Below are positions 16,788-24,040 of a stretch of DNA of 64,000 bases, piece after piece. Origin of the DNA: Paludibacter sp. GTDB taxonomy: Bacteria; Bacteroidota; Bacteroidia; Bacteroidales; Paludibacteraceae. A model generated the notes under the pieces. The model made no database searches and was not told where the DNA came from. It worked only from the letters and a program-made list of their open reading frames with translations. The position numbers and the translations under genes are program-made. The stretch is from the NCBI GenBank assembly GCA_019163375.1, contig JAFLKK010000019.1, positions 124,001-188,000 of the forward strand, read 5' to 3'. Positions within the stretch are counted from its first letter, which is position 1. Each line of letters begins with the position of its first letter.

Positions 16788-17257
16788 ATACTTTTTAGTG
16801 GTCTATAGTTTTGTACAGTAATAAATGTATTGTGCAAGTGGTCAAAATCACTATCAGCTGTTATTAATTCTGCATCTAACACTTTAGCTGTCGCAGCAAT
16901 CCACAAGTCATTTTTCCCCATTGTTCTGGCATTACCTTGAAGCAAATTACCGAATGAATCTGTTGTTTTTCTTTTGCTGAAAGCATCAATCTCAGAATAT
17001 GCAGTTTGTAAATCATTATCAGCAAAACTAACATCTATGCTGTTTATTTTATTCAATAGATTGTTCAGTCTTGTAATTCTATCATTTCCCCATTTTCTTT
17101 GTTTAGCAAACGATATCAACTCACCTTTCGTAACAGAAGAAATTATTGGAATTATCTCTGAAGAAGTAATTTCAAGTTCTTTTTCAATTTTTTTTGCCAA
17201 AGGAGACTCCTGCAAAAAATGCACTAAAATACAAGTGTCTAATACATATGTTTTCAT
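16784..17257 (-). CDS. PIN-domain ribonuclease (VapC-like toxin)
   Basis: This 157-residue protein has the acidic quartet of a PIN domain: Asp7 in 'YVLDTCILVHFL', Glu46 in 'VTKGELISF', Asp117 in 'GKNDLWIAATA', and Asp135 with Asp137/139 in 'LITADSDFDHL'. PIN domains of VapC type are metal-dependent RNases and act as toxins. Its start codon overlaps the stop of the 308-residue upstream gene, the order expected for antitoxin-toxin pairs. A partner with a short VapB is absent; the long upstream protein may take that role. The gene sits inside the type I restriction operon between hsdM and hsdS. Confidence 0.85.
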   Translation of the reverse strand: MKTYVLDTCILVHFLQESPLAKKIEKELEITSSEIIPIISSVTKGELISFAKQRKWGNDRITRLNNLLNKINSIDVSFADNDLQTAYSEIDAFSKRKTTDSFGNLLQGNARTMGKNDLWIAATAKVLDAELITADSDFDHLHNTFITVQNYRPLKSI

Positions 17258-18183
17258 CAGTCTATATCGTTTAATATTTCATCAATACTTTCAGTTCCAG
17301 GCCACTCACCAATAAGTGAGCTTAGCAAATTGGTTCCTTTGTTTTCTTTAACATGAAATAGCATCTGTTGCTTTGCAGACATAGCAGAAGGCACTTTGGA
17401 TAAGTAGTTATCTTTAGATTGAGGTTCGCGGAATTCTTGAATTTCGATAAATGACAAAGCTCCACCGGGCTTATAATGTGCCATGCCTGTAATAACTAAT
17501 TCATGACCAAAAAATTCCTTAATACTTTCAATTATACTTTCATCTTTTGCATTTGCGTTTATTCTTTTTCCATCGACTACAATTACTATACTTTGTTTGG
17601 AGTGTTTTAATTCATCTAATTTACCACACACACTCACTTTATTTGGTTCTGGTGTGTTTTCAACTAATAATTCAATCTTTCTAAAGTCAACTTTTTTAAT
17701 TTCGATAGCTGGAATTGAATTTCGATTTGAAAAATAGAAAGTTTCATTGTCATTTACAAAATTCTTTTTGAACTGGATTAATGACTTCAATAAGGGTTTG
17801 TCAAGAGAGTTCTTATCAGAGTTTTCATTAATTGCGTTTGAGAAAGCAGTTATTAAAAGTGCCATAGGTGTAAGCGTCTTTAATTCATCTACTAACTCAG
17901 GCTTAAAGGCATCTGTTTGGAAATTTCTAAGCTGGGAAGCAAGGGGGTTACAATCCAATAATAAATTTGTACCAATTTTTGAATCACCATAAACTTTTTC
18001 AAGCTGAACATCTAATGCATTGACCCATTGAGAAGGTAATTTTACATCGCTATAACCAAATATTTTTAAAGCTAAGCTGCGAGTGATTACATCACTTGAA
18101 GATTTAGCTAAAACACCCATACGAGATAATGCTATTTTACCATTATCGCAAGGATCACCTTGTATTTTTATATCGTAATTCAT
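17257..18183 (-). CDS. Protein of unknown function, putative large antitoxin for the PIN protein
   Basis: I do not recognise a named family in this 308-residue protein. The first 230 residues mix helices and strands, and residues 195-255 look like a small beta-rich domain ('KQSIVIVVDGKRINANAKDE'). The C-terminus, 'SLIGEWPGTESIDEILNDID', closely resembles the short acidic tail with 'W-P-G-x-E' found at the end of many proteins encoded just upstream of PIN toxins. The stop overlaps the PIN start by 1 bp, and hsdM ends 10 bp upstream. The best guess is an antitoxin that blocks the PIN active site with its C-terminal tail. This is inference from context and tail similarity only. Confidence 0.6.
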   Translation of the reverse strand: MNYDIKIQGDPCDNGKIALSRMGVLAKSSSDVITRSLALKIFGYSDVKLPSQWVNALDVQLEKVYGDSKIGTNLLLDCNPLASQLRNFQTDAFKPELVDELKTLTPMALLITAFSNAINENSDKNSLDKPLLKSLIQFKKNFVNDNETFYFSNRNSIPAIEIKKVDFRKIELLVENTPEPNKVSVCGKLDELKHSKQSIVIVVDGKRINANAKDESIIESIKEFFGHELVITGMAHYKPGGALSFIEIQEFREPQSKDNYLSKVPSAMSAKQQMLFHVKENKGTNLLSSLIGEWPGTESIDEILNDID

Positions 18184-18193
18184 TGGTGTAAGT

Positions 18194-19702
18194 TTAAATA
18201 TTTATACCTACTTTAAATAAATTGTTTTTAATGCGCTCTTGCAATTCAATAGACCTTTCGAAATGACTTTTCAGACTTTCAGAAAGTGCATTTACTTTTT
18301 CTTCAAAAGAAATTCCATCGTCTTCTATTTCCTCCGTACCAACGTATCTGCCCGGTGTAAGAACATAATTATTGGCTTCTACTTCCGCATGAGTAGCAGC
18401 TTTGCAGAACCCCTGTATATCTTCATAATTACCCCCAATGCGTCGCCAGTTGTGGTATACTTCTGAGATTTTGGCAATGTCTTCGTCGGAAAAAGCTTTG
18501 TTTTTTCGGCTGGTCATTGAGCCGATTTTTCGAGCATCAATGAATAAGATTTCATTGCTACGTTCTCTCAGGTTGTGGTTTTGGCGATTACGAGCTAAAA
18601 ACCACAAACAAGCTGGAATTTGTGTATTAAAGAATAGTTGAGTGGGTAGAGCAACCATACAATCAACTAAACCTTCGGTTATGAGTTGTTTTCTTATTTC
18701 ACCCTCGGTGGCGGTGTTTGTTGTCATTGAGCCATTAGCCAATACAATGCCAGCCGTACCATTAGGGCTAAGTTTGTTGATAAAAAGTTGAAGCCATGCA
18801 TAGTTGGCATTACCAACAGGTGGAACACCATACTTCCACAGGTGGCTGTCTTGTAATTGTTCACCTCCCCAATCAGAAATGTTGAATGGTGGATTTGCAA
18901 GAATATAATCCGCTTTCAGGTCTTTGTGTTTATCGTTGTGAAAAGTATCGCCTAATTCAATTTTAGCATCTATACCACGAATGGCTAAATTCATTTTAGC
19001 CAATCGGTAAGTGGTTGGGTTGCTCTCTTGTCCGTAAACCGCAATATCTCCAATTTTGCCACCGTGTGCCTGTAAGAACTTTTCACTTTGAACAAACATA
19101 CCGCCACTACCACAGCATCCATCATAAATACGGCCGTTGTACGGTTCGAGCATTTCGACTAATAGTTTTACAATGCTTTCTGGTGTATAGAATTGCCCTC
19201 CACGTTTACCCTCTGCATCGGCAAACATACCTAAGAAGTATTCGTAAACACGACCTAATAAGTCTTTGCTGTTGTGACCGGGTTGATTGAAACCTACATT
19301 CCCCACCAAATCGACTAATTCCCCCAAACGTTTTTTGTCTAATGCAGGTCGCGCATAATCTTTTGGCAATACTCCTTTTAGAGAAGGATTGTCTTTTTCG
19401 ATTGCATCCATTGCATCATCAATGTCTTTGCCTATAGTGGGAAGTTTTGCTCTTTGGTGTTGTAAGTAATTCCAACGAGCTGAAGGTGGAACATAGAAAA
19501 CATTTTCAGCGAGATATTCATCTTTATCTTCGGGGTCGGAAAGCTTGTCTTCTTTAAGTTTATCGTATAATTGTTCGAAGCTATCAGATATGTATTTCAG
19601 GAAGATTAAGCCTAATACAATGTGTTTGTATTCAGCTGCATCCATATTATTACGAAGTTTGTCAGCGGTTGCCCAAAGGGTTTTTTCGAGTTCTTGATCC
19701 AT
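18194..19702 (-). CDS. hsdM: Type I restriction-modification methylase subunit M
   Basis: This 502-residue HsdM is the N6-adenine DNA methyltransferase of the type I complex. The N-terminal helical domain ('[39 protein letters not shown]') is followed by '[11 protein letters not shown]' (about 168-178). The SAM-binding motif is '[10 protein letters not shown]' (194-203, a Cys-containing variant of DPACGSGG), and the catalytic motif IV is 'NPPF' (270-273). Length and order are normal. It is the first gene of the operon hsdM - 308 aa - PIN - 165 aa - hsdS - higB - higA/M78 - hsdR, all on the minus strand over about 9.4 kb. Confidence 0.95.
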   Translation of the reverse strand: MDQELEKTLWATADKLRNNMDAAEYKHIVLGLIFLKYISDSFEQLYDKLKEDKLSDPEDKDEYLAENVFYVPPSARWNYLQHQRAKLPTIGKDIDDAMDAIEKDNPSLKGVLPKDYARPALDKKRLGELVDLVGNVGFNQPGHNSKDLLGRVYEYFLGMFADAEGKRGGQFYTPESIVKLLVEMLEPYNGRIYDGCCGSGGMFVQSEKFLQAHGGKIGDIAVYGQESNPTTYRLAKMNLAIRGIDAKIELGDTFHNDKHKDLKADYILANPPFNISDWGGEQLQDSHLWKYGVPPVGNANYAWLQLFINKLSPNGTAGIVLANGSMTTNTATEGEIRKQLITEGLVDCMVALPTQLFFNTQIPACLWFLARNRQNHNLRERSNEILFIDARKIGSMTSRKNKAFSDEDIAKISEVYHNWRRIGGNYEDIQGFCKAATHAEVEANNYVLTPGRYVGTEEIEDDGISFEEKVNALSESLKSHFERSIELQERIKNNLFKVGINI

Positions 19703-19720
19703 AGTTTAATTATTGAAGCT

Positions 19721-19753
19721 CAAAGATAGAGAAAATGAATCATTTTTTTGCAA
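19721..19753 (-). promoter_or_regulatory. Candidate hsd operon promoter (Bacteroidota type)
   Basis: On the minus strand, TATCTTTG (19721-19728) fits the TAnnTTTG -7 element, with TTG at 19751-19753 as a possible -33 element. The 22-nt spacing is slightly longer than the usual 19-20. It lies 19 bp before the hsdM start. Confidence 0.4.
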
Positions 19754-19826
19754 ATACAATCCGGAATATGTTAGAACTTAAAAAAATAGATTAATTTAAT
19801 TTTGTGGACTGAAATTGTTCACATGA

Positions 19827-20438
19827 TTACACCTCGATTAAATCCAATCCATTTATAAGGATATTAAGTAATGGGTTAATCTCAATCATTGATTGAAGAT
19901 CAGGAGAGGAACAACTATGAATTTGTGATTGATTAGTTTTATTTTTCAATTCTTCAATCATGTAATCAGCAATATCAAGCCCTTTAGCCCTTTGTTCTGG
20001 AGTGGCTATGTTTTCAAGTATCGTTGAAATTTTGATTTTACACTCAACAAGGAGCACGATTTCATCAGCTTTTATACACCATTTGTCATAACTGCCAAAA
20101 TCAGGGAATAAAATAATAGTACTTCCTTTCAAAGCCTTTGCTTTTTCGATTGATAAACCGTTGAGTTGACCAGTTGCCAGCCCAATAGATTCAGGAATTA
20201 TTGTACTGGCAACAATGGCTGATTTTTCACTTTCGACAATCGCCACTGTTTTGTCTGGGTAGAGTGTCAGTAAGTGTTCTCCAAAGAAACTTTGCTGCAA
20301 ATTATAGTCTTCGGGCAATGTGCATGATTTCTTTAGTTTGTTATGAAACCAATCAATCAAACCACTTTCGTGTTTAATTCTTCTTCCAGTCTCTGGGTTG
20401 TATTGCATGATTTTACCTGTGCGGACTTTTCCATTCAT
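19827..20438 (-). pseudogene. Truncated Toprim/primase-like gene (N-terminal third missing)
   Basis: These 203 residues are a diverged copy of the C-terminal two thirds of the 341-residue protein at 22771-23796. Shared landmarks in order are 'KVRTGKIM.YNP.TGRR.KH', 'FFGEHLL', the Toprim-like 'IVESEKSAI.AS', 'FPD' and an 'AEQ/PEQ..G.DIAD' segment. The zinc-finger-like N-terminus, about 150 residues, is absent, and the ATG at 20438 falls exactly where homology begins. It is probably a remnant left by recombination between related elements. It marks the junction between the hsd cargo and the mobilization block. Expression of a shortened protein cannot be excluded. Confidence 0.65.
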
Positions 20439-20750
20439 ATCAATTTATCAAATGATTACTTCTTGGTTTTTGGTAGCTCCTATGTCATAATGCTCTCCGA
20501 TGAATGTATTTGTTCGTCGGTTAGGATTTCGCAAAGGAAGCGGACGAAGTTGCTGCGGTATGAGGTGAAATTTTAGACGTAGGAAAAAGGAATAGACCCT
20601 ACCCTACCTCCCGAAAGGGAGGAGTAAGAGACCGCGCGCCAGCTCCTCTGACCTCAATCCGCCTTCGGGTTCTTTCTCCAAGTGGAGAGAGAAAATGGAT
20701 TTTTTGAGGATTATTAGGAATCAGTTCTATGCTTGGGTAATACACTAATG
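20439..20750. other. Junction region with gene debris and palindromic repeats
   Basis: No intact gene is seen. On the minus strand, about 20480-20567 reads a start-less fragment containing 'YRSNFVRFLCEILTDE' before a TAG stop, likely the C-terminal stub of a lost gene. At 20605-20690 there are short GC-rich inverted motifs (CTCCCGAAAGGGAG and TCTCCAAGTGGAGA) of the type scattered through Bacteroidota intergenic DNA. Together with the truncated primase copy this looks like a recombination scar. Confidence 0.45.
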
Positions 20751-20843
20751 TGTTTTTATATGAATGTAATATTATGTTTTTATAATAATATGTTTTTATG
20801 TGAATGTAATATTATGCTTTTGTAATAATATGTTTTAATGTGA
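20751..20843. repeat. 40-bp tandem repeat, two copies plus a partial third
   Basis: Copies at 20751-20790 and 20791-20830 agree at 37 of 40 positions; both begin TGTTTTTAT and end TAATAATA. A third, partial copy starts at 20831. The unit is AT-only apart from a few G/C and contains GAATGTAATATTATG. It lies in the 640-bp gene-free region before the mobilization genes. Confidence 0.8.
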
Positions 20844-20960
20844 TTAAGTACTACACGCTAATTAGTTTTTATTATGGTTTTGTTTTTGTTCTTTGAAATA
20901 CAATGACTTAAATCGTTTGTGGAAGTATAAACAACTTTCGAGTATGTACTTATAATATTA

Positions 20961-21059
20961 TACTTTTATGTGAATGTGTTTTTATGATATTATAATATTC
21001 CTACTTTCATATAATATACGAATGTGTTTTTATAATATTATTACTTTCACATAAAAGTA
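20961..21059. repeat. AT-rich inverted and direct repeats beside the mobilization genes
   Basis: TACTTTTATGTGAA at 20961-20974 is perfectly inverted at 21046-21059. Inside this, GAATGTGTTTTTAT occurs directly repeated near 20972 and 21020, each followed by an ATTATAATATT-like run. The same TTTTATGTGAATGT word occurs in the 40-bp repeats upstream. It may be a protein-binding or origin/transfer region, or the 3' boundary structure of the mob operon. Confidence 0.65.
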
Positions 21060-21081
21060 CATTTAGACAAAAGTCTATTTA

Positions 21082-21423
21082 TTAATGTTTAGTTAACAAT
21101 AATAGATTGAAGGCCAGGGATGATGATAAAAGAAAACCTAAAGTAGATATCAACCAAAAGACTTTAGAAGATTTTAGATCTAGCGTATGAATATGTTTCA
21201 CTTCTTTTTTGTCTTTCAAAGTTTCCAATATTCTTTTTTGCTCCTTGGCAAGCTCAGTATATACATAGTTTATACTGACTTGTGTTGCTTTTAGTCCGGT
21301 TATAAATTCTTCATTTATGGTCGTTGAAATAGGTTTACTATTAGGGTTAAGTTTCTTATTTATCTGATTCAGGATTTCTTTTATTTCCTCAAACATAGCT
21401 GCTTGTATTTCCGATTGTCTCAT
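21082..21423 (-). CDS. Small mobilization-operon membrane protein
   Basis: This 113-residue protein has an N-terminal charged helical part (about 1-80, coiled-coil-like, 'MFEEIKEILNQINKKL', 'ELAKEQKRILETLKDKK') and one C-terminal membrane helix (about 88-108, 'VFWLISTLGFLLSSSLAFNL'). It begins 6 bp after the relaxase stop and is surely in the same operon. Similar small tail-anchored proteins follow relaxase genes in Bacteroides mobilizable elements, where they may hold the relaxosome at the membrane or coupling protein. I do not recognise a specific family. Confidence 0.65.
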   Translation of the reverse strand: MRQSEIQAAMFEEIKEILNQINKKLNPNSKPISTTINEEFITGLKATQVSINYVYTELAKEQKRILETLKDKKEVKHIHTLDLKSSKVFWLISTLGFLLSSSLAFNLLLLTKH

Positions 21424-21429
21424 TGTGAC

Positions 21430-22320
21430 TTAAATTTGTTTATTCCTTTTCTTTTTTCTTGTATTGCTATTTTCACCTCCAGTAAATCCATTGTAATAGC
21501 TAGGTAGTTCGACTGCAAAACTTTGTTTTTGTTGTTCATTCGTTTTGCTGTCTTGGTCATTATTGTAGTCATGGCTTATTTCAATAGCTTGATTATTATT
21601 GATTAATTGTGCATTGATTTTAGAATAACTACACTCTCGATCTACTTTTGAACCATTGAATGAGAATGTGTTTTTAGAAAAAATAACCCCTTGAATGACA
21701 TCACTATTTCCTTTATATTTAAATTCTAAACTGATGCCTCGTTGCAGCAAATTTGATTGTAGTTCCAGCCAATTTGCAGATTGAGGTATCAAATCTTTGA
21801 GTGCGTGATAAATCTCATACTTACTTTTATCGGGTTCTTTGAGTCGATGTGCTTTGACTTTTTCTTTCCCTGAAGCATAATATAATCCATTACTAACTGT
21901 GAGCTCTTTGCAAATCTTCTCACTTCGATAACGATCATTTTTATTTGTTATTGATTTCCCGTTATTGTCAATTCTGTTGATACATAGATGAATATGTGGG
22001 TGCTCTTTGTCATAATGACGAACAACAATGTATTGAGTGTCATTTATATTCATCTTTTTCATATAATCCCGGGCTATCACTTTCATTTTCTCATTTGTGA
22101 GATTATTTAAGTCTTGTGCTGAGAAATCCAATGAGATATGATATACTGGTTTAGAAATATTGGGATTCAATTCTAACTGAGTATTAAAGCTATTGATGAT
22201 GCTGTTATTGTCCTTTAATCTAATGCCATAGCTATCAATTATTTCAGCATTTTTTCCCTTGTCAAGTATGTAATTTATAGCACCATTGAAATTACTTCCT
22301 GTTACAATCTTAGCAATCAT
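21430..22320 (-). CDS. Relaxase / mobilization nuclease (MobP-like)
   Basis: This 296-residue relaxase nicks oriT and pilots single-stranded DNA into a recipient. The N-terminus 'MIAKIVTGSNFNGAINYILD' carries the likely nucleophilic Tyr17. The three-histidine metal motif is 'HYDKEHPHIHLCINRI', with His107, His109 and His111. The C-terminal tail is Asn/Lys-rich and low in complexity. It overlaps the relaxosome protein upstream by 11 bp. No T4SS or coupling protein is present in the window, so mobilization would depend on a helper conjugative element. Confidence 0.9.
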   Translation of the reverse strand: MIAKIVTGSNFNGAINYILDKGKNAEIIDSYGIRLKDNNSIINSFNTQLELNPNISKPVYHISLDFSAQDLNNLTNEKMKVIARDYMKKMNINDTQYIVVRHYDKEHPHIHLCINRIDNNGKSITNKNDRYRSEKICKELTVSNGLYYASGKEKVKAHRLKEPDKSKYEIYHALKDLIPQSANWLELQSNLLQRGISLEFKYKGNSDVIQGVIFSKNTFSFNGSKVDRECSYSKINAQLINNNQAIEISHDYNNDQDSKTNEQQKQSFAVELPSYYNGFTGGENSNTRKKKRNKQI

Positions 22321-22663
22321 GTTTAATGGAGTTGATTAGAATATCTATATTATCGGCAAGATATAGATATTCATTTCTAATATCTTCATATCCAACTTGA
22401 TTTGCTCTCTTTGCTATTTGGTTGAGATTGTTTGCCATTCCACTAAGTTTTCTGATACAGTCGTTCACTTCAGGTGTAAGCCGTTGTTTTACCACGCTGT
22501 TTTGAATAGAATTGCGAACAAAGTCGTTGATCGGTAATGCAGCTTCATTTGCTCGGGCTTTGAGGGTGAAATACTCTTCGGTCATAAGTTTTATATTGAC
22601 CTGATATTTCCGTTTTCTATGTATTTCTTTGGAAGGCCTGCCTCCTTTTATATTTTCATTCAT
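22310..22663 (-). CDS. Relaxosome accessory protein (MobC-like, ribbon-helix-helix)
   Basis: This 117-residue protein begins 'GGRPSKEIHRKRKYQVNIKLMTEEYFTLKARA', typical of Bacteroides mobilization accessory proteins with a ribbon-helix-helix fold. It ends with the MobC-type segment 'LSGMANNLNQIAKRANQVG' (about 77-95). These proteins bind oriT and help the relaxase open the DNA. It overlaps the relaxase start by 11 bp. An 18-bp perfect palindrome lies 42 bp upstream of its start. Confidence 0.88.
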   Translation of the reverse strand: MNENIKGGRPSKEIHRKRKYQVNIKLMTEEYFTLKARANEAALPINDFVRNSIQNSVVKQRLTPEVNDCIRKLSGMANNLNQIAKRANQVGYEDIRNEYLYLADNIDILINSIKHDC

Positions 22664-22704
22664 TTTTGTTTTTATTTAACGAGACCAACGGGATATTTTA
22701 AAAG

Positions 22705-22722
22705 GTTTCGAGTACTCGAAAC
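22705..22722. promoter_or_regulatory. 18-bp perfect palindrome upstream of mobC: operator or oriT candidate
   Basis: GTTTCGAGTACTCGAAAC is a perfect palindrome between the MobC-like gene and the primase-like gene. The position, just before the mobilization genes, is where oriT or an autorepression operator is expected. Confidence 0.55.
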
Positions 22723-22770
22723 ATAAACTTGCTATTCTGATTTTTGAACCATTTTGGGCAATTCATAAAC

Positions 22771-23796
22771 TTAAGGGAAAAATGAACTTGAATTCATATC
22801 AATCTCTAAATCTAAATCCTCGATCAAATATTGAAGTATTGGATTGCTTTCAATTAAGGTTTGAATAATTGCTTCTTGTGGCTTAATCTGCAATAAAAAA
22901 TCGGCGATGTCGTATCCCTCCTTTATTTGTTCTTCAGTAGCATTACATTCTAAATAATCAAAAATTATAATTTCAATTCCGAGTTCCTGCATTTGCTCTG
23001 CTTTTAATTTCCACAGTTCAATTGCTCCAAGATCAGGAAAAAGTACAACCTTACGTCCAATGAAATTTTCAAAATTCTCAGTATTGAAACAACCATGTTT
23101 ACCACCGGTTGCTATCCATAAGTATTGAGGAAGATAGCATGAAGCAATAATTGCACTTTTCTCACTTTCGACAATAGCTATAGGTAAGGAGGTGTCACTT
23201 TTTAGTAAATGCTCGCCAAAGAAACATTGTTTTAAATTGTATCTTTCTTTGTGCAATATGGAGTGTACCCAAGTGATATGATTGTGTGGATGCTTTACTC
23301 TTCGGCCTGTTGTCGGATTGTACAGCATAATTTTTCCAGTTCGAACTTTGTCAAGTTCGTCTATCTGCCAGAAGACTGTTGCCCCTTTCCAAAAATTAGC
23401 AGTCCCTACTTGATATTTTGCAAAAACATTTAGGGTAATAATACTTCCAAACTGAGATCTCATGTATTGAAATAAGTAGTTTTTATCGTAGTATTTAAGG
23501 CTTTCTTTAACAGTGGTCTTTGGTAGGTGATCAATTGGTAATCGGGTTTCAAGTTTTCTATTGAGCATGTGATTTTGTGTTGTTGTATTGTCTAATGGGT
23601 TTTGCTCAAAGTATTGTTTTGGAGTAAAATGATACCCGCATTTTTCTTCCCTATTGCATCGACCAATATAATCAGGAAAACTAATTATACCTTCACTGTC
23701 TATATACCTTACAAAACATCTTTTTTGTTTGCATTCCGGGCAAATATGCCTGCATGATGAGGTGTATTTTTCTAATGTAAATCTATATGTTTTCAT
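22771..23796 (-). CDS. Zinc-finger/Toprim primase-like protein of a mobile element
   Basis: This 341-residue protein has an N-terminal Cys-rich segment (Cys15, Cys19, Cys22, Cys27 in 'CRHICPECKQKRC', then 'CNREEKCGYHF'), like the zinc ribbon of primases. The C-terminal half has 'PIAIVESEKSAIIAS' and 'VVLFPDLG', matching a Toprim-like fold. It resembles DUF6371-type proteins of Bacteroidota mobile elements. It probably assists replication of the element together with the DUF3987 protein; the iteron cluster at 23831-24027 lies directly upstream. A truncated paralogue lies at 19827-20438. Primase activity is inferred. Confidence 0.75.
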   Translation of the reverse strand: MKTYRFTLEKYTSSCRHICPECKQKRCFVRYIDSEGIISFPDYIGRCNREEKCGYHFTPKQYFEQNPLDNTTTQNHMLNRKLETRLPIDHLPKTTVKESLKYYDKNYLFQYMRSQFGSIITLNVFAKYQVGTANFWKGATVFWQIDELDKVRTGKIMLYNPTTGRRVKHPHNHITWVHSILHKERYNLKQCFFGEHLLKSDTSLPIAIVESEKSAIIASCYLPQYLWIATGGKHGCFNTENFENFIGRKVVLFPDLGAIELWKLKAEQMQELGIEIIIFDYLECNATEEQIKEGYDIADFLLQIKPQEAIIQTLIESNPILQYLIEDLDLEIDMNSSSFFP

Positions 23797-23830
23797 TTTG
23801 TTTGTTTTTGAATTGTTCTATTCCCGAATT

Positions 23831-24027
23831 ATCCCAATTTTCCGCATTTTCAAATTTACGTCTCTATTGTTCAGTGTGTTATGGGTATTTTAAAATGCGG
23901 TCAAAATGCAACTTTCCGCATTTTGAGTACGAAAACTCATTTGAAAATGCGGAAAATGCGGAAAATACCGCATTTTGACATTCCTGATAGTCAATTAGAT
24001 GAGTCTCAAAATGCGGAAAATTGGGAT
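23831..24027. repeat. Iteron cluster and 20-bp inverted repeat: candidate replication or transfer origin
   Basis: Seven exact copies of the 9-mer AAAATGCGG or its complement lie within 200 bp: 23842-23850 (-), 23892-23900 (+), 23916-23924 (-), 23944-23952 (+), 23953-23961 (+), 23968-23976 (-) and 24008-24016 (+). There is also a near copy at 23903-23910. The outermost copies extend to a perfect 20-bp inverted repeat (23831-23850 and 24008-24027). Inner copies form hairpins with short loops, such as 23953-23976 (6-nt loop) and 23916-23952. The cluster lies between the primase-like and DUF3987 genes. Such iterons usually bind a replication initiator. Confidence 0.8.
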
Positions 24028-24040
24028 GTTTGAGGGTGGA

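Noticed and set aside
20343-20576. Plus-strand gene of 77 residues
   Set aside because: It runs antisense through the truncated primase copy and gene debris, with no domain.
20751-20843. CRISPR array or transposon ends
   Set aside because: The 40-bp units abut directly without spacers, and no transposase is present.
23831-24027. CRISPR array
   Set aside because: The repeated word is only 9 bp, lies in both orientations at irregular distances, and no cas gene is near; it fits iterons instead.
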